A DNA stretch of 34,172 nucleotides from Clostridiales bacterium (GCA_015055725.1 SVHO01000014.1:1-34172), one strand, 5' to 3'. Counted from the first letter of the stretch, positions 25,131 to 32,844 are shown. Notes: generated from the sequence alone by a model not told the origin. Made by a program: numbers and translations.

Positions 25131-26642
25131 TTAAGAATGCCTATAACTTACCGCTTCTAATATATGCTCGGGCCTAATTTCATCATACAAATCCATATCG
25201 GCAATAGTGCGAGCCACTTTAATTATTCTACTGCGAGCGCGAGGAGATAAGTGTAAAGTTTCGTAAGCATTTTTAAGAATATCTTCACATGCTTTGGTGA
25301 GTTTGCAATACTTTTTAAGTTGTTGTTCACCCATATCGCTATTAGTTAAAATTCCGTCATTTTCAAAACGCTTTTTTTGAATTAAACGCGTTCTATTAAC
25401 TCTTTCCCTAACGACTGATGAACTTTCACTTTGTTCGTCTTTAGTTAGTTCAGTATATTTAACGCTATCAACTTCAACTTGAATATCTATTCTATCAAGC
25501 AACGGCCCTGAAATGCGCGCTTTATATTTTGATATTTGCGCTGGGGTGCAAGTGCATATTTTATCTTCACTTCCGTAATTACCACAAGGGCAAGGGTTCA
25601 TGCTACCGCAAAGCATAAAGTTTGCAGGATAATCAGCGTTCCCCGTTGCTCTTGAAACGGTTATTTTTCCATCTTCAAGTGGTTGGCGCAAACTCTCCAA
25701 CGCTGAACGAGTATACTCTGGCATTTCATCAAGGAAAAGAACGCCGTTATGAGCAAGACTTATTTCCCCCGGACGCAAATGCGTTCCGCCACCAGTTAAA
25801 GCAATATGTGTTGTAGTGTGGTGTGGACTTCTAAACGGACGGGTGAAAACTATCCCCTCATCATCTTTAAGCATACCTGCAACCGAGTGAATTTTAGTTG
25901 TTTCAAGTGCTTCAGAAAAGGTCATATCAGGCATAATGGTGGGAATACATTTTGCAAGCATAGTTTTTCCCGTTCCAGGTGCGCCGACGAAAAGAAGATT
26001 GTGCCCACCAGAAACCGCAACTTCCAAAGCGCGTTTTGCTACCTTTTGCCCTTTAACCAAACTTAAATCACTGCCGTACACCGCCTTTTGCCTTTCAACC
26101 ACAAACTCGTGTTGTGTAAGCGGTTCAATAGGTTTTAATCCTGAAAAGTGGTCTATAACCGCGCTAAGACTTTCACAAGCGTAAACGGTTGTGCCATGCA
26201 CGTAAGATGCTTCAAGCGCGTTATCTTTGGGAAGAACGAATTTGTTATAACCCATTTCAACGGCTGAAATAAGAATAGGTAAAACGCCGTTAATTCTTCT
26301 TAAACTTCCGTCAAGCGAAAGTTCCCCTAAAAAAACAACGCCGTCCGTATCGCTAATGAGTTGACCACTTGCCTTGATAACACCGATAGCAAGCGCAAGG
26401 TCAAGCGCAGTGCCTTCTTTTTTAACGTCCGCAGGGGCTAAGTTGGCGGTTATTCTTCGCGTAGGAACTGCCCTTCCACTATTTTTAATGGCAGTGCGCA
26501 CACGTTCTTTGGATTCTTTAACCGCGGTATCTGCAAGTCCAACCACGTCAAACGCAGGTAAACCGTTATTTACGTCTACTTCAACGCTAATGGGCACTCC
26601 CTTTAATCCCGATAAAGTGAAACTTGAAACTTTTGCTAACAT
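25131..26642 (-). CDS. YifB/ComM family Mg-chelatase-like AAA+ ATPase
   Basis: 503 residues. An N-terminal Lon-protease-like fold (residues 1-170, without a full Ser-Lys dyad visible to me) is followed by an AAA+ module with Walker A GAPGTGKT (residues 220-227) and Walker B VLFLDE (301-306), then the Mg-chelatase C-terminal lid. Four Cys in CGSMNPCPCGNYG and the following KICTC segment are typical. ComM in Vibrio and Haemophilus is a hexameric helicase that promotes branch migration in transformation; a role with DprA is consistent here. It is probably transcribed from its own promoter after the rplS terminator. A GGGAAAG ribosome site precedes the ATG. Confidence 0.92.
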   Translation of the reverse strand: MLAKVSSFTLSGLKGVPISVEVDVNNGLPAFDVVGLADTAVKESKERVRTAIKNSGRAVPTRRITANLAPADVKKEGTALDLALAIGVIKASGQLISDTDGVVFLGELSLDGSLRRINGVLPILISAVEMGYNKFVLPKDNALEASYVHGTTVYACESLSAVIDHFSGLKPIEPLTQHEFVVERQKAVYGSDLSLVKGQKVAKRALEVAVSGGHNLLFVGAPGTGKTMLAKCIPTIMPDMTFSEALETTKIHSVAGMLKDDEGIVFTRPFRSPHHTTTHIALTGGGTHLRPGEISLAHNGVLFLDEMPEYTRSALESLRQPLEDGKITVSRATGNADYPANFMLCGSMNPCPCGNYGSEDKICTCTPAQISKYKARISGPLLDRIDIQVEVDSVKYTELTKDEQSESSSVVRERVNRTRLIQKKRFENDGILTNSDMGEQQLKKYCKLTKACEDILKNAYETLHLSPRARSRIIKVARTIADMDLYDEIRPEHILEAVSYRHS

Positions 26643-26714
26643 CTTTCCCCTAAATAGTAAAATTTTACATTTAAAACCATCTCTATATATAATGTTAAGG
26701 ACGATTATTAATTT

Positions 26715-26743
26715 ATTATATATTATTTTAATTAAAAAGTAAA
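26715..26743 (-). promoter_or_regulatory. Candidate promoter of the yifB-dprA-topA block
   Basis: On the minus strand TTTACT (26738-26743) and TATAAT (26715-26720) are 17 bp apart, about 73 bp before the yifB ATG and directly after the rplS terminator. The -10 is perfect and the -35 matches 4 of 6. The AT-rich context weakens the case. Confidence 0.45.
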
Positions 26744-26751
26744 CGAATTAT

Positions 26752-26792
26752 TATTAAAAAAAAGAACTTACCTAAATTTAGGTAAGTTCTTT
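26752..26792 (-). terminator. Perfect 32-bp palindrome, terminator of rplS
   Basis: 26761-26776 is fully complementary to 26777-26792 (AAGAACTTACC arm), starting 6 bp beyond the rplS stop codon. On the minus strand it runs into a T-rich tail (TTTTTAATAA). It separates rplS from the yifB block. Confidence 0.85.
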
Positions 26793-26797
26793 TAAGA

Positions 26798-27145
26798 CTA
26801 TCTTTTGATTTCTTTAACTCTTGCCGCTTTACCGGTACGAGCGCGTAAGTAATAAAGTTTCGCACGGCGAACTTTACCACGCCTAACAACCTGAATATCC
26901 GCAACTTTTGGTGAGTGGATTGGGAAGGTTTTTTCAACGCCTACGCCGAAAGACAAACGCCTAACGGTAAAGGTTTCTGAAATGCCACCGTGTTTTCTTG
27001 CGATAACGGTGCCTTCAAATGCTTGTAATCTTTCCCTGTCACCTTCAATAACTTTAACCATAACCTTAACGGTATCGCCAACGTTAAAATCCGGAATATT
27101 GGATTTGATGTTTTCTTGATTGATAGCGTCAATAATGCTGTTCAT
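26798..27145 (-). CDS. rplS: Large ribosomal subunit protein bL19
   Basis: 115 residues, the standard length. Family signatures include [57 protein letters not shown] and the basic C-terminus [15 protein letters not shown]. It sits at the 30S-50S interface. In Bacillus rplS directly follows trmD; here it is displaced downstream of ylqF-rnhB-yraN and has its own promoter, leader and terminator, so it is a single-gene unit. GGAGGT is nine bases before the ATG. Confidence 0.97.
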   Translation of the reverse strand: MNSIIDAINQENIKSNIPDFNVGDTVKVMVKVIEGDRERLQAFEGTVIARKHGGISETFTVRRLSFGVGVEKTFPIHSPKVADIQVVRRGKVRRAKLYYLRARTGKAARVKEIKR

Positions 27146-27208
27146 TTGCTTTTACCTCCGATTTATTAAACGTTCATTGTCATATCTAATGCAAGAGGAA
27201 CGCCCAAA
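27146..27208 (-). promoter_or_regulatory. Candidate structured leader of rplS
   Basis: The 60-nt leader contains a hairpin GACGC-TTTGG-GCGTT and a second short stem CATT / AATG. The GCGTTC segment can also pair with GAACGT further down, giving two mutually exclusive folds. Leaders that let L19 regulate its own synthesis are known in low-GC Gram-positives; I cannot confirm that this matches that family. Confidence 0.4.
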
Positions 27209-27214
27209 GCGTCT

Positions 27215-27220
27215 ATTATA
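27215..27220 (-). promoter_or_regulatory. Candidate -10 box of rplS
   Basis: A perfect TATAAT on the minus strand, 70 bp before the rplS ATG and 32 bp beyond the yraN stop. No good -35 box is seen at normal spacing. Confidence 0.4.
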
Positions 27221-27252
27221 ATAACATATTTTTTCATATAAAGCAAGCGTTT

Positions 27253-27618
27253 TTACATACAAAATGCGTCAATTATATGATTTATTTGCCCGTTTTCAAT
27301 TTCAATCACGTCGAACCGACAAGGGCAGTCGGTTTTCTTTTCCCTTTGCAAGAATTCGGACGCAACTTTATAATATTTTTCTCTTTTTTTTGCGGTCACC
27401 GCTTCTGACGGCAAGCCGAAATCTTCGTTAGTGCGCGTTTTCACCTCAATAAAAACAACGTTTTCGCCGTCAAGCGCAATAACGTCTATTTCACCGCAAT
27501 AAGTTTTATAGTTGGTTTTTACGATTTTAAAACCTTTCTTTTTTAAAAATTCAACGGCTTTTAATTCGCCGGCTCTACCCAGAAGTTTTTTATAAAAGTT
27601 TTTCTGTGCAATTTGCAA
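27253..27618 (-). CDS. YraN/UPF0102 family endonuclease-like protein
   Basis: 121 residues from a TTG start that has AAGGAG eight bases upstream; no ATG or GTG occurs before the conserved GRAGELKAVEFL segment. The PD-(D/E)XK-like core is seen as Glu43-X-Asp45 (CGEIDVIA) and Glu58-X-Lys60 (FIEVKTR), followed by the conserved SEAVTAKKREK helix. The function is unknown; a Holliday-junction-resolvase-like nuclease role has been proposed from structure. The first 58 bases overlap the end of rnhB in another frame, an unusually long overlap. The rnhB-yraN neighbourhood is common in Firmicutes (ylqG/ylqH region). Confidence 0.88.
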   Translation of the reverse strand: MQIAQKNFYKKLLGRAGELKAVEFLKKKGFKIVKTNYKTYCGEIDVIALDGENVVFIEVKTRTNEDFGLPSEAVTAKKREKYYKVASEFLQREKKTDCPCRFDVIEIENGQINHIIDAFCM

Positions 27619-28169
27619 GGTCCTATCTCCTTGATTTTTTCAATATGAATTTTTGTGCCGTATCCCTTATGTCTTTCAAAAGAATACTCGGGATAATCTT
27701 TAGCAAGTTCTTTCATAAGGTTATCTCTGTACACCTTTGCAACGATAGACGCACACCCTATGCTATAACTCTTGCTATCCCCTTTGATTAAATATTCGGC
27801 GTTTATGGGAAGTGCAGTGTCAACACCGTCAACGAGCGTTATATCAGGTTTTATTTTAAGCCCTTCAACAGCCATAACCATACATTTTTTAACTGCGTTA
27901 AGTATATTTATTTGGTCAATTTCTTGTGGTGAAATCTCTGCAATACTATAACAAACGGCGCGCTGTTTTATGAGTTCGGCAAGTTGCTCCCTCTTTTTTT
28001 CGGTGAGTTTTTTGCTATCGTCAACACCGTCGATAAAATCGCACTCAGGCATAATAACCGCACAACACACGACTGGGCCTGCAAGCGGACCTCTGCCCAC
28101 TTCATCAACCCCTGCAACGTATTTTGCGCCGTTATTTAAATGTTTTCTTTCGTAAACGAATTTATCCAT
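27561..28169 (-). CDS. rnhB: Ribonuclease HII
   Basis: 202 residues. The signature is GVDEVGRGPLAGPVV with Asp22 and Glu23, the third acid is Asp114 in TLVDGVD, and SKSYSIGCASIVAKVYRD is the conserved RNase HII segment. It cuts RNA in DNA-RNA hybrids and at single ribonucleotides in DNA. It begins one base after the ylqF stop codon without its own ribosome site, so translation depends on ylqF. The C-terminus (ending FIKNFWVEPAN) is encoded in the stretch that also carries the start of yraN. Confidence 0.96.
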   Translation of the reverse strand: MDKFVYERKHLNNGAKYVAGVDEVGRGPLAGPVVCCAVIMPECDFIDGVDDSKKLTEKKREQLAELIKQRAVCYSIAEISPQEIDQINILNAVKKCMVMAVEGLKIKPDITLVDGVDTALPINAEYLIKGDSKSYSIGCASIVAKVYRDNLMKELAKDYPEYSFERHKGYGTKIHIEKIKEIGPCKLHRKTFIKNFWVEPAN

Positions 28170-28170
28170 A

Positions 28171-29004
28171 TCAGTCTAAAATTATTTTACCTATTCTTCC
28201 CTTTCTAAAATCGTCTATAACGGCAGTTGAACACCTATCGTAATCATACTCGCCACCACGCCTTAAAAAGCCACGTCGCACGCAAATTGCATTAAACAGT
28301 TGGATAGGTTCAACGTCAAGATTTTCTATGCCGTATTTTTCTTTGAGAAGATTGGGATATTTATCTTTTAATTCACTTAAAAGTTCAAACGCTAAATCGT
28401 TAAAATCGATATTCGCGTCGTTCATACTGCCAATATACGCAAGATGCTTTGCAAGCGTTTGATTTTCAAACGCAGGGGGCATAGTCCCTGGCGTATCTAA
28501 AAGTTCAAGTTCACGAAGCCTAACCCATTGTTTGCCTTTGGTCACACCCGCTTTATCGCCCGTTGTAGCCTTTTTCCCACCACAAAGTGCGTTGATAATC
28601 GTTGACTTTCCCGTGTTGGGAATGCCCGCAACCATAATCCTAATCGGCTTAAAAACACCTTTTTCTTTATTGCGGTCAAGTTTTTCTTTTAAAAGCGCAA
28701 ATATGCGTGAATAAAGCAAGTCCACGGCTCTTTTATCCATAGCGCTAACGGCAACCGTTTCTTTACCTTCGGCTTGAAATTCGCTAACCGTTCTCTTAAC
28801 GTCTGCCACGTCAACCAAGTCGGTTTTATTGAGCACGAAAAGAACTTTTTTGTTAGCAAAAAGTTTGTTTAATTTATTATTTAACGAAGCACGTGGCGCG
28901 CGCGCATCTAAAACGACCATAACGCCGTCAACGGCTTTAAGGTTTTCTTCCATCATGCGCATTGCAGCCGTCATATGCCCCGGGAACCATTGTAAATGTT
29001 GCAT
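28171..29004 (-). CDS. rbgA: Ribosome biogenesis GTPase RbgA (YlqF)
   Basis: 277 residues, a circularly permuted GTPase. G4 comes first (NKTD, residues 59-62), then G1 GIPNTGKST (127-135) and G3 DTPG (170-173). The N-terminus QWFPGHMTAAMRMMEE is diagnostic of RbgA. It promotes a late step of 50S assembly in Bacillus, including bL36/uL16 incorporation. The start has AAGGAG five bases upstream within the end of trmD. The C-terminal ANTAR-like RNA-binding region is present to the usual length. Confidence 0.96.
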   Translation of the reverse strand: MQHLQWFPGHMTAAMRMMEENLKAVDGVMVVLDARAPRASLNNKLNKLFANKKVLFVLNKTDLVDVADVKRTVSEFQAEGKETVAVSAMDKRAVDLLYSRIFALLKEKLDRNKEKGVFKPIRIMVAGIPNTGKSTIINALCGGKKATTGDKAGVTKGKQWVRLRELELLDTPGTMPPAFENQTLAKHLAYIGSMNDANIDFNDLAFELLSELKDKYPNLLKEKYGIENLDVEPIQLFNAICVRRGFLRRGGEYDYDRCSTAVIDDFRKGRIGKIILD

Positions 29005-29006
29005 AT

Positions 29007-29678
29007 TTACTCCTTTTCCACAAGGTCTGGGCGATTTTTAAGCGTGATTTCCCTGCTCATTTTTTCGCGCCACTCGTCAATTTTCGCGTGATTTCCACTC
29101 GTTAAAACTTCAGGAACTTTAAGTCCCATAAATTCTTGTGGGCGGGTATAGTGTGGATATTCAAGCGTTCCGTTAGAAAAACTTTCTTGCGCAAGCGACT
29201 CTTGGTTAATAACCCCGTCAACGTATCTTGCAACAGCGTCAACCACTGCCATGGCAGGAATTTCACCACCCGTTAAAACGAAGTCTCCAATAGACAATTC
29301 TTCGTCTATAAACAAGTCTATAACGCGTTGGTCAACCCCTTCGTAATGTCCGCAAAGCAATAGAATATGCTCACATTTACTGTATTCTAAAACTACTTTT
29401 TGATTGAATACTCTGCCTTTTGGCGAAAGATATATACGTTTTGCATTATGCTCGGGGTCAACTGCTTCAATAGCGCTTGCGATAGGTTGGGGCATCATAA
29501 CCATGCCTGCGCCACCACCGAAAGGCGTGTCGTCACACTTGCGGTGCTTATCCAACGTGTAATCACGAATATCAACGACGTTTATTTCAAGTTTTCTACT
29601 TTCAACCGCCCTTCCGATAATGCTCGTTTTTAGGGGGGCGAACATTTCGGGAAATAAAGTTAAAATATCAATCTTCAT
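29007..29678 (-). CDS. trmD: tRNA (guanosine(37)-N1)-methyltransferase
   Basis: 223 residues, at the short end of the usual range. The SPOUT-type trefoil knot is visible in LLCGHYEGVDQRVIDLFIDEELSIGDFVLTGGEIPAM, and the start KIDILTLFPEMF is typical. It methylates G37 next to the anticodon, preventing +1 frameshifts. GGGAGG lies nine bases upstream of the ATG, and the gene overlaps rimM by 11 bases. The short C-terminal domain (about residues 170-223) ends KNRPDLVEKE. Confidence 0.97.
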   Translation of the reverse strand: MKIDILTLFPEMFAPLKTSIIGRAVESRKLEINVVDIRDYTLDKHRKCDDTPFGGGAGMVMMPQPIASAIEAVDPEHNAKRIYLSPKGRVFNQKVVLEYSKCEHILLLCGHYEGVDQRVIDLFIDEELSIGDFVLTGGEIPAMAVVDAVARYVDGVINQESLAQESFSNGTLEYPHYTRPQEFMGLKVPEVLTSGNHAKIDEWREKMSREITLKNRPDLVEKE

Positions 29679-30177
29679 AACACGAAACCTCCCCTAAACG
29701 CTTTTTATCAACGGTAATAATTTTAGCGTTAACGTCAACCTTTTTAACCGTGTCAAGCAAGAACGGGAAACGCATAATTCGCCCGTCTTCACAACGAACG
29801 GTGAAAATATCCGTGCGCGCAGAAAACACGTCGATAACTTCACCCACACAATCGCAGTTTTCCGTGACGATTTTGCAACCGATAATATCAACGATAAAAT
29901 ATCTGCCCTCTTCAAGTGGCAAAGCGTTTTCTCTCGTCACACATAAAAATTTCCCACGTAGCATTTCAGCTTGATTTCTATCGTTTATTCCAGAAAACGC
30001 CAAAAAAACCACGTTCCCACCTATGGTAGAGGATAAAACGCGATATTTTGCGCCGTCAATAAGCACTTCTTTAAGATTTTTAAAGCGATTTATATCGTCT
30101 GTTAAAGGCTGAACCTTAACTTCACCGCGTATGCCTTGCGGTTTGACGATTAACCCGATTTTTAACGTTTCTTGCAT
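29668..30177 (-). CDS. rimM: Ribosome maturation factor RimM
   Basis: 169 residues. The N-terminal domain begins KIGLIVKPQGIRGEVKVQPLTDDINRF, the RimM signature, and the C-terminal PRC-barrel includes YFIVDIIGCKIVTENCDCVGEVIDV and IMRFPFLLDTVKKVDV. It assists 16S rRNA processing and 30S head assembly. No clear ribosome site precedes the ATG, and a terminator-like hairpin lies 14-38 bp upstream, so expression of rimM and trmD may be set by read-through. It overlaps trmD by 11 bases. Confidence 0.95.
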   Translation of the reverse strand: MQETLKIGLIVKPQGIRGEVKVQPLTDDINRFKNLKEVLIDGAKYRVLSSTIGGNVVFLAFSGINDRNQAEMLRGKFLCVTRENALPLEEGRYFIVDIIGCKIVTENCDCVGEVIDVFSARTDIFTVRCEDGRIMRFPFLLDTVKKVDVNAKIITVDKKRLGEVSCYED

Positions 30178-30190
30178 TTTTTCAACTTAG

Positions 30191-30215
30191 AAAAACGGGG
30201 AATTAAATTTCCCCG
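30191..30215 (-). terminator. Terminator-like hairpin overlapping the khpA stop codon
   Basis: On the minus strand CGGGGAA pairs with TTCCCCG (30196-30202 with 30209-30215) and is followed by TTTTTC. The upstream arm contains the last sense codons of khpA and the stop codon lies in the loop. It sits inside the operon before rimM, so it may act as an attenuator. Confidence 0.6.
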
Positions 30216-30445
30216 CGTTCCTTAATCTCAATGTTATATTTTTTGTTTTCTTTTTGCGAACCTGCGCGCACTAAAGTGCGGAGCGCCTTAGCTATTTTGC
30301 CTTGGCGACCGATAACTTTACCCATGTCGCTATCCGCAAGGATAACCGTCACTGAAACGTTCTTTCCATCTTCAACGATATCGTATTCGATTTGGTCGGG
30401 ATTTTCAGCAAAACGGCTAACAACGTATTTGATAAGTTCTATCAT
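30203..30445 (-). CDS. khpA: KH-domain RNA-binding protein KhpA (YlqC)
   Basis: 80 residues, a single KH domain with the GXXG loop GRQG at residues 46-49 (DMGKVIGRQGKIAKALRTLV). KhpA pairs with KhpB to bind RNA and affects cell division and mRNA in streptococci and clostridia. It lies between rpsP and rimM, the position of Bacillus ylqC. GGAG is six bases before the ATG. Its stop codon is inside a terminator-like hairpin, which places the stop of translation and of transcription almost together. Confidence 0.95.
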   Translation of the reverse strand: MIELIKYVVSRFAENPDQIEYDIVEDGKNVSVTVILADSDMGKVIGRQGKIAKALRTLVRAGSQKENKKYNIEIKERGEI

Positions 30446-30465
30446 ATCCGCTCCTTAAATCCTAA

Positions 30466-30762
30466 TTATTTGCTGGATTTACGAACCTTAGTTTTAGCGG
30501 GCGAAAGTTTGGTGGGCTTTGGTAAAACACCTTGGTTAACAAGGATATTTTTAACGGTATCGGTGGGTTGAACACCTTTAGCAAGCCAAGCTTTTGCCTT
30601 GTCTGCATCGATAACGATTTCTGCAGGGTTTGCGGTGGGGTTATAGTGACCAACTTTGTCAATATACGCTCCATCACGTGCGTTTCTCGAATCGGTGATA
30701 ACGATACGATAGAAAGGTGATTTTTTGTCGCCCATTCTGGTTAATCTCATTTTTACTGCCAT
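30466..30762 (-). CDS. rpsP: Small ribosomal subunit protein bS16
   Basis: 98 residues. The start AVKMRLTRMGDKKSPFYRIVITDSRNARDG is diagnostic of S16. The C-terminus is Lys-rich (SPAKTKVRKSSK) as in other clostridia. AAAGGAG precedes the ATG at good spacing. The upstream 60 bp are AT-rich and then meet a tandem repeat array that separates this gene from ffh, a gap of 463 bp in an otherwise tight block. No convincing promoter could be assigned in the unique part, so the array may supply one. Confidence 0.97.
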   Translation of the reverse strand: MAVKMRLTRMGDKKSPFYRIVITDSRNARDGAYIDKVGHYNPTANPAEIVIDADKAKAWLAKGVQPTDTVKNILVNQGVLPKPTKLSPAKTKVRKSSK

Positions 30763-30823
30763 TGTTCTTTTCTCCTTTAATGGTATATATAAATTTTATT
30801 TTTTTCTTATTTAGTTTTGCTTC

Positions 30824-31219
30824 AAACGACGCATAACGCCGTTTATTTACTTTAATTTTAATTGTGTAGAAACAAGTTAGGCTAGGCTCGCGACGCGCTT
30901 TGGGTGAGATAAACCTTTTTGGTTATCGAAGTCAAAGCGCAAAGCAGAAACGACGCATAACACAGTTTATTTACTTTAATTTTAATTGTGTAGAAACAAG
31001 TTAGGCTAGGCTCGCGACGCGCTTTGGGTGAGATAAACCTTTTTTGGTTATCGAAGTCAAAGCGCAAAGCAGAAACGACGCATAACGCTGTTTATTTACT
31101 TTAATTTTAATTGTGTAGAAACAAGTTAGGCTAGGCTCGCGACGCGCTTTGGGTGAGATAAACCTTTTTGGTTATCGAAGTCAAAGCGCAAAGCAGAAAC
31201 GACGCATAACGCCGTTTAT
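30824..31219. repeat. Three-copy 124-bp tandem repeat array with a fourth partial copy
   Basis: Full units run 30827-30950, 30951-31075 and 31076-31199 (124, 125 and 124 bp), and a 20-bp start of a fourth unit ends the array. The units are almost identical: they differ at a few bases near the unit start (ATAACGCCG, ATAACACAG, ATAACGCTG) and in one extra T in copy 2. The unit lengths are not multiples of three and no conserved frame is seen, so the array is not coding. A 23-bp boundary segment (first 30824-30846, last 31197-31219) is identical at both ends and itself forms an imperfect dyad (AAACGACG / CGCCGTTT). The array fills most of the gap between ffh and rpsP. Confidence 0.95.
30895..30940. 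other. Conserved hairpin within repeat unit 1 (also at 31019-31065 and 31144-31189)
   Basis: GCGCTTTG pairs with CAAAGCGC (8 bp). A symmetric internal loop GGTGA / GAAGT follows, which would allow tandem G-A pairs. An inner stem GATAAACC / GGTTATC with one bulged base closes a T5 loop. All three units keep it, and the only change is loop length in copy 2. There is no T tract outside the stem, so it is not a terminator. It may be a structured RNA or a DNA hairpin. Confidence 0.7.
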
Positions 31220-31225
31220 ACGCAA

Positions 31226-32539
31226 TTAAAAACGGAACATCTTATTATTCTTCATTTGCTTCATCATAAGTTTGGTTTGTTCAAATTGTTTTAGCAAACG
31301 ATTTACGTCTTGAACGGTTGTACCACTGCCCTTTGCAATTCTCGTTTTTCTTGAAGAGTTTATAACAGAGGGGTTTTCACGTTCATACATGGTCATTGAC
31401 TGAATTATCGCTTTGTTGATGATGATTTTCTTTTCGTCAATATCTTCTTCACGGATTTTGAACTTTCCACCCATGCCTGGTAGCATTGCCAAAACGTCTT
31501 TTAATCCGCCCATTTTATTCATAGTTTCAAACTGAGAAAGATAATCGTCTAAGGTAAAAGAGTTTTCCCTAAACTTCTTCTCCATTTTTTTGGCTTGCTC
31601 TTCGGTGACCGCTTCTTGCGCCTTTTCGATTAAAGACAAAACGTCACCCATACCGAGAATACGGTTTGCCATACGGTCGGGGTAAAACTGCTCTAAGTCG
31701 CCAAGTTTTTCGCCAACCGAACAAAACTTAATGGGTTTTCCCGTGACGGCTTTCATAGAAAGGGTTGCACCACCACGCGTGTCGCCGTCAAGTTTAGTTA
31801 GAACTAAACCCGTCACTTCTAAACGCTTATTAAAGGTGTCTGCAACTTCAACTGCAACTTGCCCCGTCATAGAGTCAACGACTAAAAGAATTTCGTTAGG
31901 GTTAACTTGCGCTTTGATGTCCTCAAGTTCTTTCATCAACTGTTCGTCAATTTGCAAGCGACCTGCAGTATCTATAATAACCGTGTCAAACGCATAAGAT
32001 TTTGCGTAAGCAACGCCTTCTTTGGCTATTTTAACGGGATTGCCTTGCCCCTTTTCAAAAACGGTGCACCCTGCCTTTTCGCCAACCACTTTGAGTTGGT
32101 TTATGGCTGCGGGACGATAAACGTCACACGCAACGAGAAGTGGCTTTCTGCCTTGTTTTTTAAGCATTAAAGCAAGTTTTCCAACGAGCGTGGTTTTACC
32201 TGCACCTTGAAGCCCTGCCATCATAATAACCGTGGGCGGATTAGATGCAAAATTCAACTTGCTAGCCGATGAACCCATAAGTTCAATAAGCTCTTCGTTA
32301 ACGATTTTTATGACTTGTTGGGTAGGATTAAGATTTTTAATAATCTCTTGCCCAACCGCGCGTTCCGAAACTTTTGCAACGAACTCTTTAACGACTGAAA
32401 TATTAACGTCTGCTTCTAAAAGCGCGATACGCACTTCACGCATAGCCGTTTTGATTTCAAGTTCGGTAAGTCTACCATGCTTGGTCAGTTTGCTGAATAT
32501 ATGATTAAGTTTTTCGGAAAGACCGGAAAATAACGCCAT
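31226..32539 (-). CDS. ffh: Signal recognition particle protein Ffh
   Basis: 437 residues. The N domain (residues 1-95) is followed by the GTPase G domain with GLQGAGKTT (109-117), DVYRPAA, DTAGRL and TKLDGD. A Met-rich M domain ends MMKQMKNNKMFRF and binds signal peptides and the SRP RNA. It works with FtsY, encoded at the window edge, to deliver membrane proteins. The ATG overlaps the ylxM stop codon (TAATG). The C-terminus is followed after seven bases by the end of the repeat array, and no ordinary terminator is seen. Confidence 0.98.
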   Translation of the reverse strand: MALFSGLSEKLNHIFSKLTKHGRLTELEIKTAMREVRIALLEADVNISVVKEFVAKVSERAVGQEIIKNLNPTQQVIKIVNEELIELMGSSASKLNFASNPPTVIMMAGLQGAGKTTLVGKLALMLKKQGRKPLLVACDVYRPAAINQLKVVGEKAGCTVFEKGQGNPVKIAKEGVAYAKSYAFDTVIIDTAGRLQIDEQLMKELEDIKAQVNPNEILLVVDSMTGQVAVEVADTFNKRLEVTGLVLTKLDGDTRGGATLSMKAVTGKPIKFCSVGEKLGDLEQFYPDRMANRILGMGDVLSLIEKAQEAVTEEQAKKMEKKFRENSFTLDDYLSQFETMNKMGGLKDVLAMLPGMGGKFKIREEDIDEKKIIINKAIIQSMTMYERENPSVINSSRKTRIAKGSGTTVQDVNRLLKQFEQTKLMMKQMKNNKMFRF

Positions 32540-32844
32540 TATTCACCTATTATTTGCAAGATACTTTCGGAAGATTTTTTATCCTTTTCATTAAGGCTAA
32601 TTGCCAAAGCCTTTAACTTATCGTTTTTTTCTTTAACGCGCAAAAGATTTTCATATTCATCTAACTTTTCTTTGACGACTTTTATAACCGCGTAAACGCT
32701 TTGGCGAGTGTTTCCGTTCGGCTCTGCAATTTCTGCAAGCGACAAATCAAAACAATAATGCGAAGAAAACAGTTCGCGCTGGCGCTTGGTTAAAAGCCCT
32801 TGATAAAGTTCAAAAAGTTCAACGTATCTTAAATCTTTTTCCAT
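32539..32844 (-). CDS. YlxM/UPF0122 family helix-turn-helix protein of the SRP locus
   Basis: 101 residues. The N-terminal half resembles a sigma-70 region 4 helix-turn-helix (LLTKRQRELFSSHYCFDLSLAEIAEPNGNTRQSVYAVIK), and the rest is a charged helix. YlxM binds SRP components and stimulates SRP activity in streptococci. It overlaps ffh by one base. There is no Shine-Dalgarno sequence: the ATG follows a T tract and AAC directly after a leader hairpin. The predicted start agrees with family length, so initiation must be unusual or leader-dependent. Confidence 0.92.
   Translation of the reverse strand: MEKDLRYVELFELYQGLLTKRQRELFSSHYCFDLSLAEIAEPNGNTRQSVYAVIKVVKEKLDEYENLLRVKEKNDKLKALAISLNEKDKKSSESILQIIGE

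Noticed and set aside
30882-31067. 61-codon minus-strand reading frame inside the repeat array
   Set aside because: The frame changes between units because the unit length is not a multiple of three, and no ribosome site or family similarity is seen.
30824-31219. CRISPR array
   Set aside because: The stretches between the 23-bp boundary dyads are about 100 bp and identical to one another, unlike unique spacers; no cas genes are nearby.
30860-31219. Integron attC-like sites: each unit contains GTTAGGC, which fits GTTRRRY
   Set aside because: The partner box would be GCATAAC, which does not fit RYYYAAC; the 38-nt interval lacks the inner L-box pairing, there are no cassette genes and no integrase.
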